Positions 5,324-5,699 of a stretch of 5,699 nucleotides of DNA are shown piece by piece. The DNA is taken from the NCBI GenBank assembly GCA_964391995.1, contig CAYMOM010000123.1, forward strand, positions 1 through 5,699. The letters are read 5' to 3'. Both the position numbers and the translations under genes were made by a program. Every line of letters begins with the position of its first letter. Positions within the stretch are counted from its first letter, which is position 1. The notes under the pieces were generated by a model that saw nothing but the letters and a program-made list of their open reading frames with translations, was not told where the DNA came from and did not search any database. This stretch comes from UBA11524 sp964391995. Lineage in GTDB: Bacteria; Bacillota; Clostridia; Christensenellales; Aristaeellaceae.

Positions 5324-5680
5324 TTGACCATTCGCGATGTGATGACAATTGTTGAGGGCACCGTGCTCTATGGCGAGGACATGCTGGATCAGCCTGTGGA
5401 CACGGCCTGCGGCTCCGACCTGATGAGCGATGTGCTGGCCTTTGTAAAAGAAAAAACCGTGCTGATCACCGGCCTGATTAACCCCCATGTGGTGCGCACC
5501 GCAGAAATGCTGGACATTACCTGCATTGTTTTTTCCCGGGGCAAGCTGCCCGGCAGCGAGATCCTTGAAATGGCGGAGGAGGCCGGCATTGCGGTAATCT
5601 CCACCCGGATGACCACCTACACGGCCTGCGGCGAGCTGTATGTTCACGGCCTGCCCGGCACCAAAGAAAAAACAAAGTGA
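5324..5680 (+). CDS. DRTGG-domain protein (hydrogenase-cluster type)
   Basis: A 118-residue soluble protein that appears to be a single DRTGG domain. The pattern runs from MTIRDVMTIVEGTVLYGEDMLD through GSDLMSDVLAF (30-40), VLITGLINPHVVRTAEMLDI (46-65), FSRGKLPGSEILEMAEEAGI (70-89) and ISTRMTTYTACGELY (91-105). The domain, named for a motif in related proteins, is found beside CBS domains and in phosphotransacetylase-like proteins. Stand-alone copies in Clostridia often precede ATP-binding, PHP-domain and [FeFe]-hydrogenase genes. That context is known for the family and is not shown within this window. The start is TTG at 5324, supported by AGAGGAGGAA (5308-5317) 6 bases upstream; the first ATG in frame (5342) would remove conserved residues. 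The next start codon lies 10 bases after the stop. A regulatory or sensor role is inferred; no catalytic residues are evident. Confidence 0.85.
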   Translation: MTIRDVMTIVEGTVLYGEDMLDQPVDTACGSDLMSDVLAFVKEKTVLITGLINPHVVRTAEMLDITCIVFSRGKLPGSEILEMAEEAGIAVISTRMTTYTACGELYVHGLPGTKEKTK

Positions 5681-5690
5681 GAGGTGCGCC

Positions 5691-5699
5691 ATGGCGATT
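5691..5699 (+). CDS. Start of a further gene, cut by the window edge
   Basis: ATG GCG ATT at 5691 is preceded by GAGAGGTG (5679-5686), a plausible ribosome binding site that overlaps the stop of the DRTGG gene. Only three codons are present, so the product cannot be read. From known cluster order, an ATP-binding protein of the histidine-kinase-like ATPase type is a reasonable guess. Confidence 0.55.

Noticed and set aside
4332..5692. Two long minus-strand open frames (260 and 258 codons) opposite the SPOR-like and DRTGG genes
   Set aside because: The plus-strand genes have a promoter, ribosome binding sites and recognisable domains. The minus-strand products are Pro/Arg- or His/Gly-rich and one runs through the terminator region.

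Overview
The window looks like chromosomal DNA from a GC-rich member of the Clostridia (Firmicutes). The support is Firmicutes-style ribosome binding sites (AAGGAGG), sigma-A type promoters, a 556-residue formate-tetrahydrofolate ligase, a tRNA gene without an encoded CCA end, and a DRTGG-domain gene of the kind often found in clostridial [FeFe]-hydrogenase clusters. I cannot name a species from the sequence alone.

Layout. The left half is read on the minus strand. A small two-helix membrane protein (1791-1997), prmA (836-1783) and rsmE (105-836) form a compact operon in that order of transcription. prmA methylates ribosomal protein L11 and rsmE methylates 16S rRNA, so the operon mainly modifies the ribosome. 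Spacing is very tight: the prmA ribosome binding site lies in the last codons of the small gene, and the prmA stop overlaps the rsmE start (TGATG). Upstream of the operon is a gene-free stretch of 277 bases (1998-2274) packed with perfect inverted repeats. Next is fhs (2275-3945, minus strand), which feeds formate into the folate one-carbon pool.

A short divergent control region (3946-4143) holds the fhs promoter on the minus strand and, on the plus strand, a perfect-consensus promoter (TTGACA, 17-base spacer, TATAAT) for a tRNA-Pro gene with anticodon GGG (4144-4217). A strong intrinsic terminator follows the tRNA, then a tandem 11-base repeat and a second terminator-like hairpin.

The right part is on the plus strand and starts at a good sigma-A promoter (4369-4397). 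It encodes a membrane-anchored SPOR-domain-like protein (4460-5296), then a DRTGG-domain protein with a TTG start and strong ribosome binding site (5324-5680), then the first codons of another gene cut off by the window edge (5691-5699). These three probably form one operon.

Most of the window is housekeeping DNA. The least explained parts are the hairpin-rich spacer at 1998-2274, the small membrane protein coupled to prmA, the repeat after the tRNA, and the SPOR-like protein with a C-terminal half I do not recognise. I did not find a clear new defence or mobile system.
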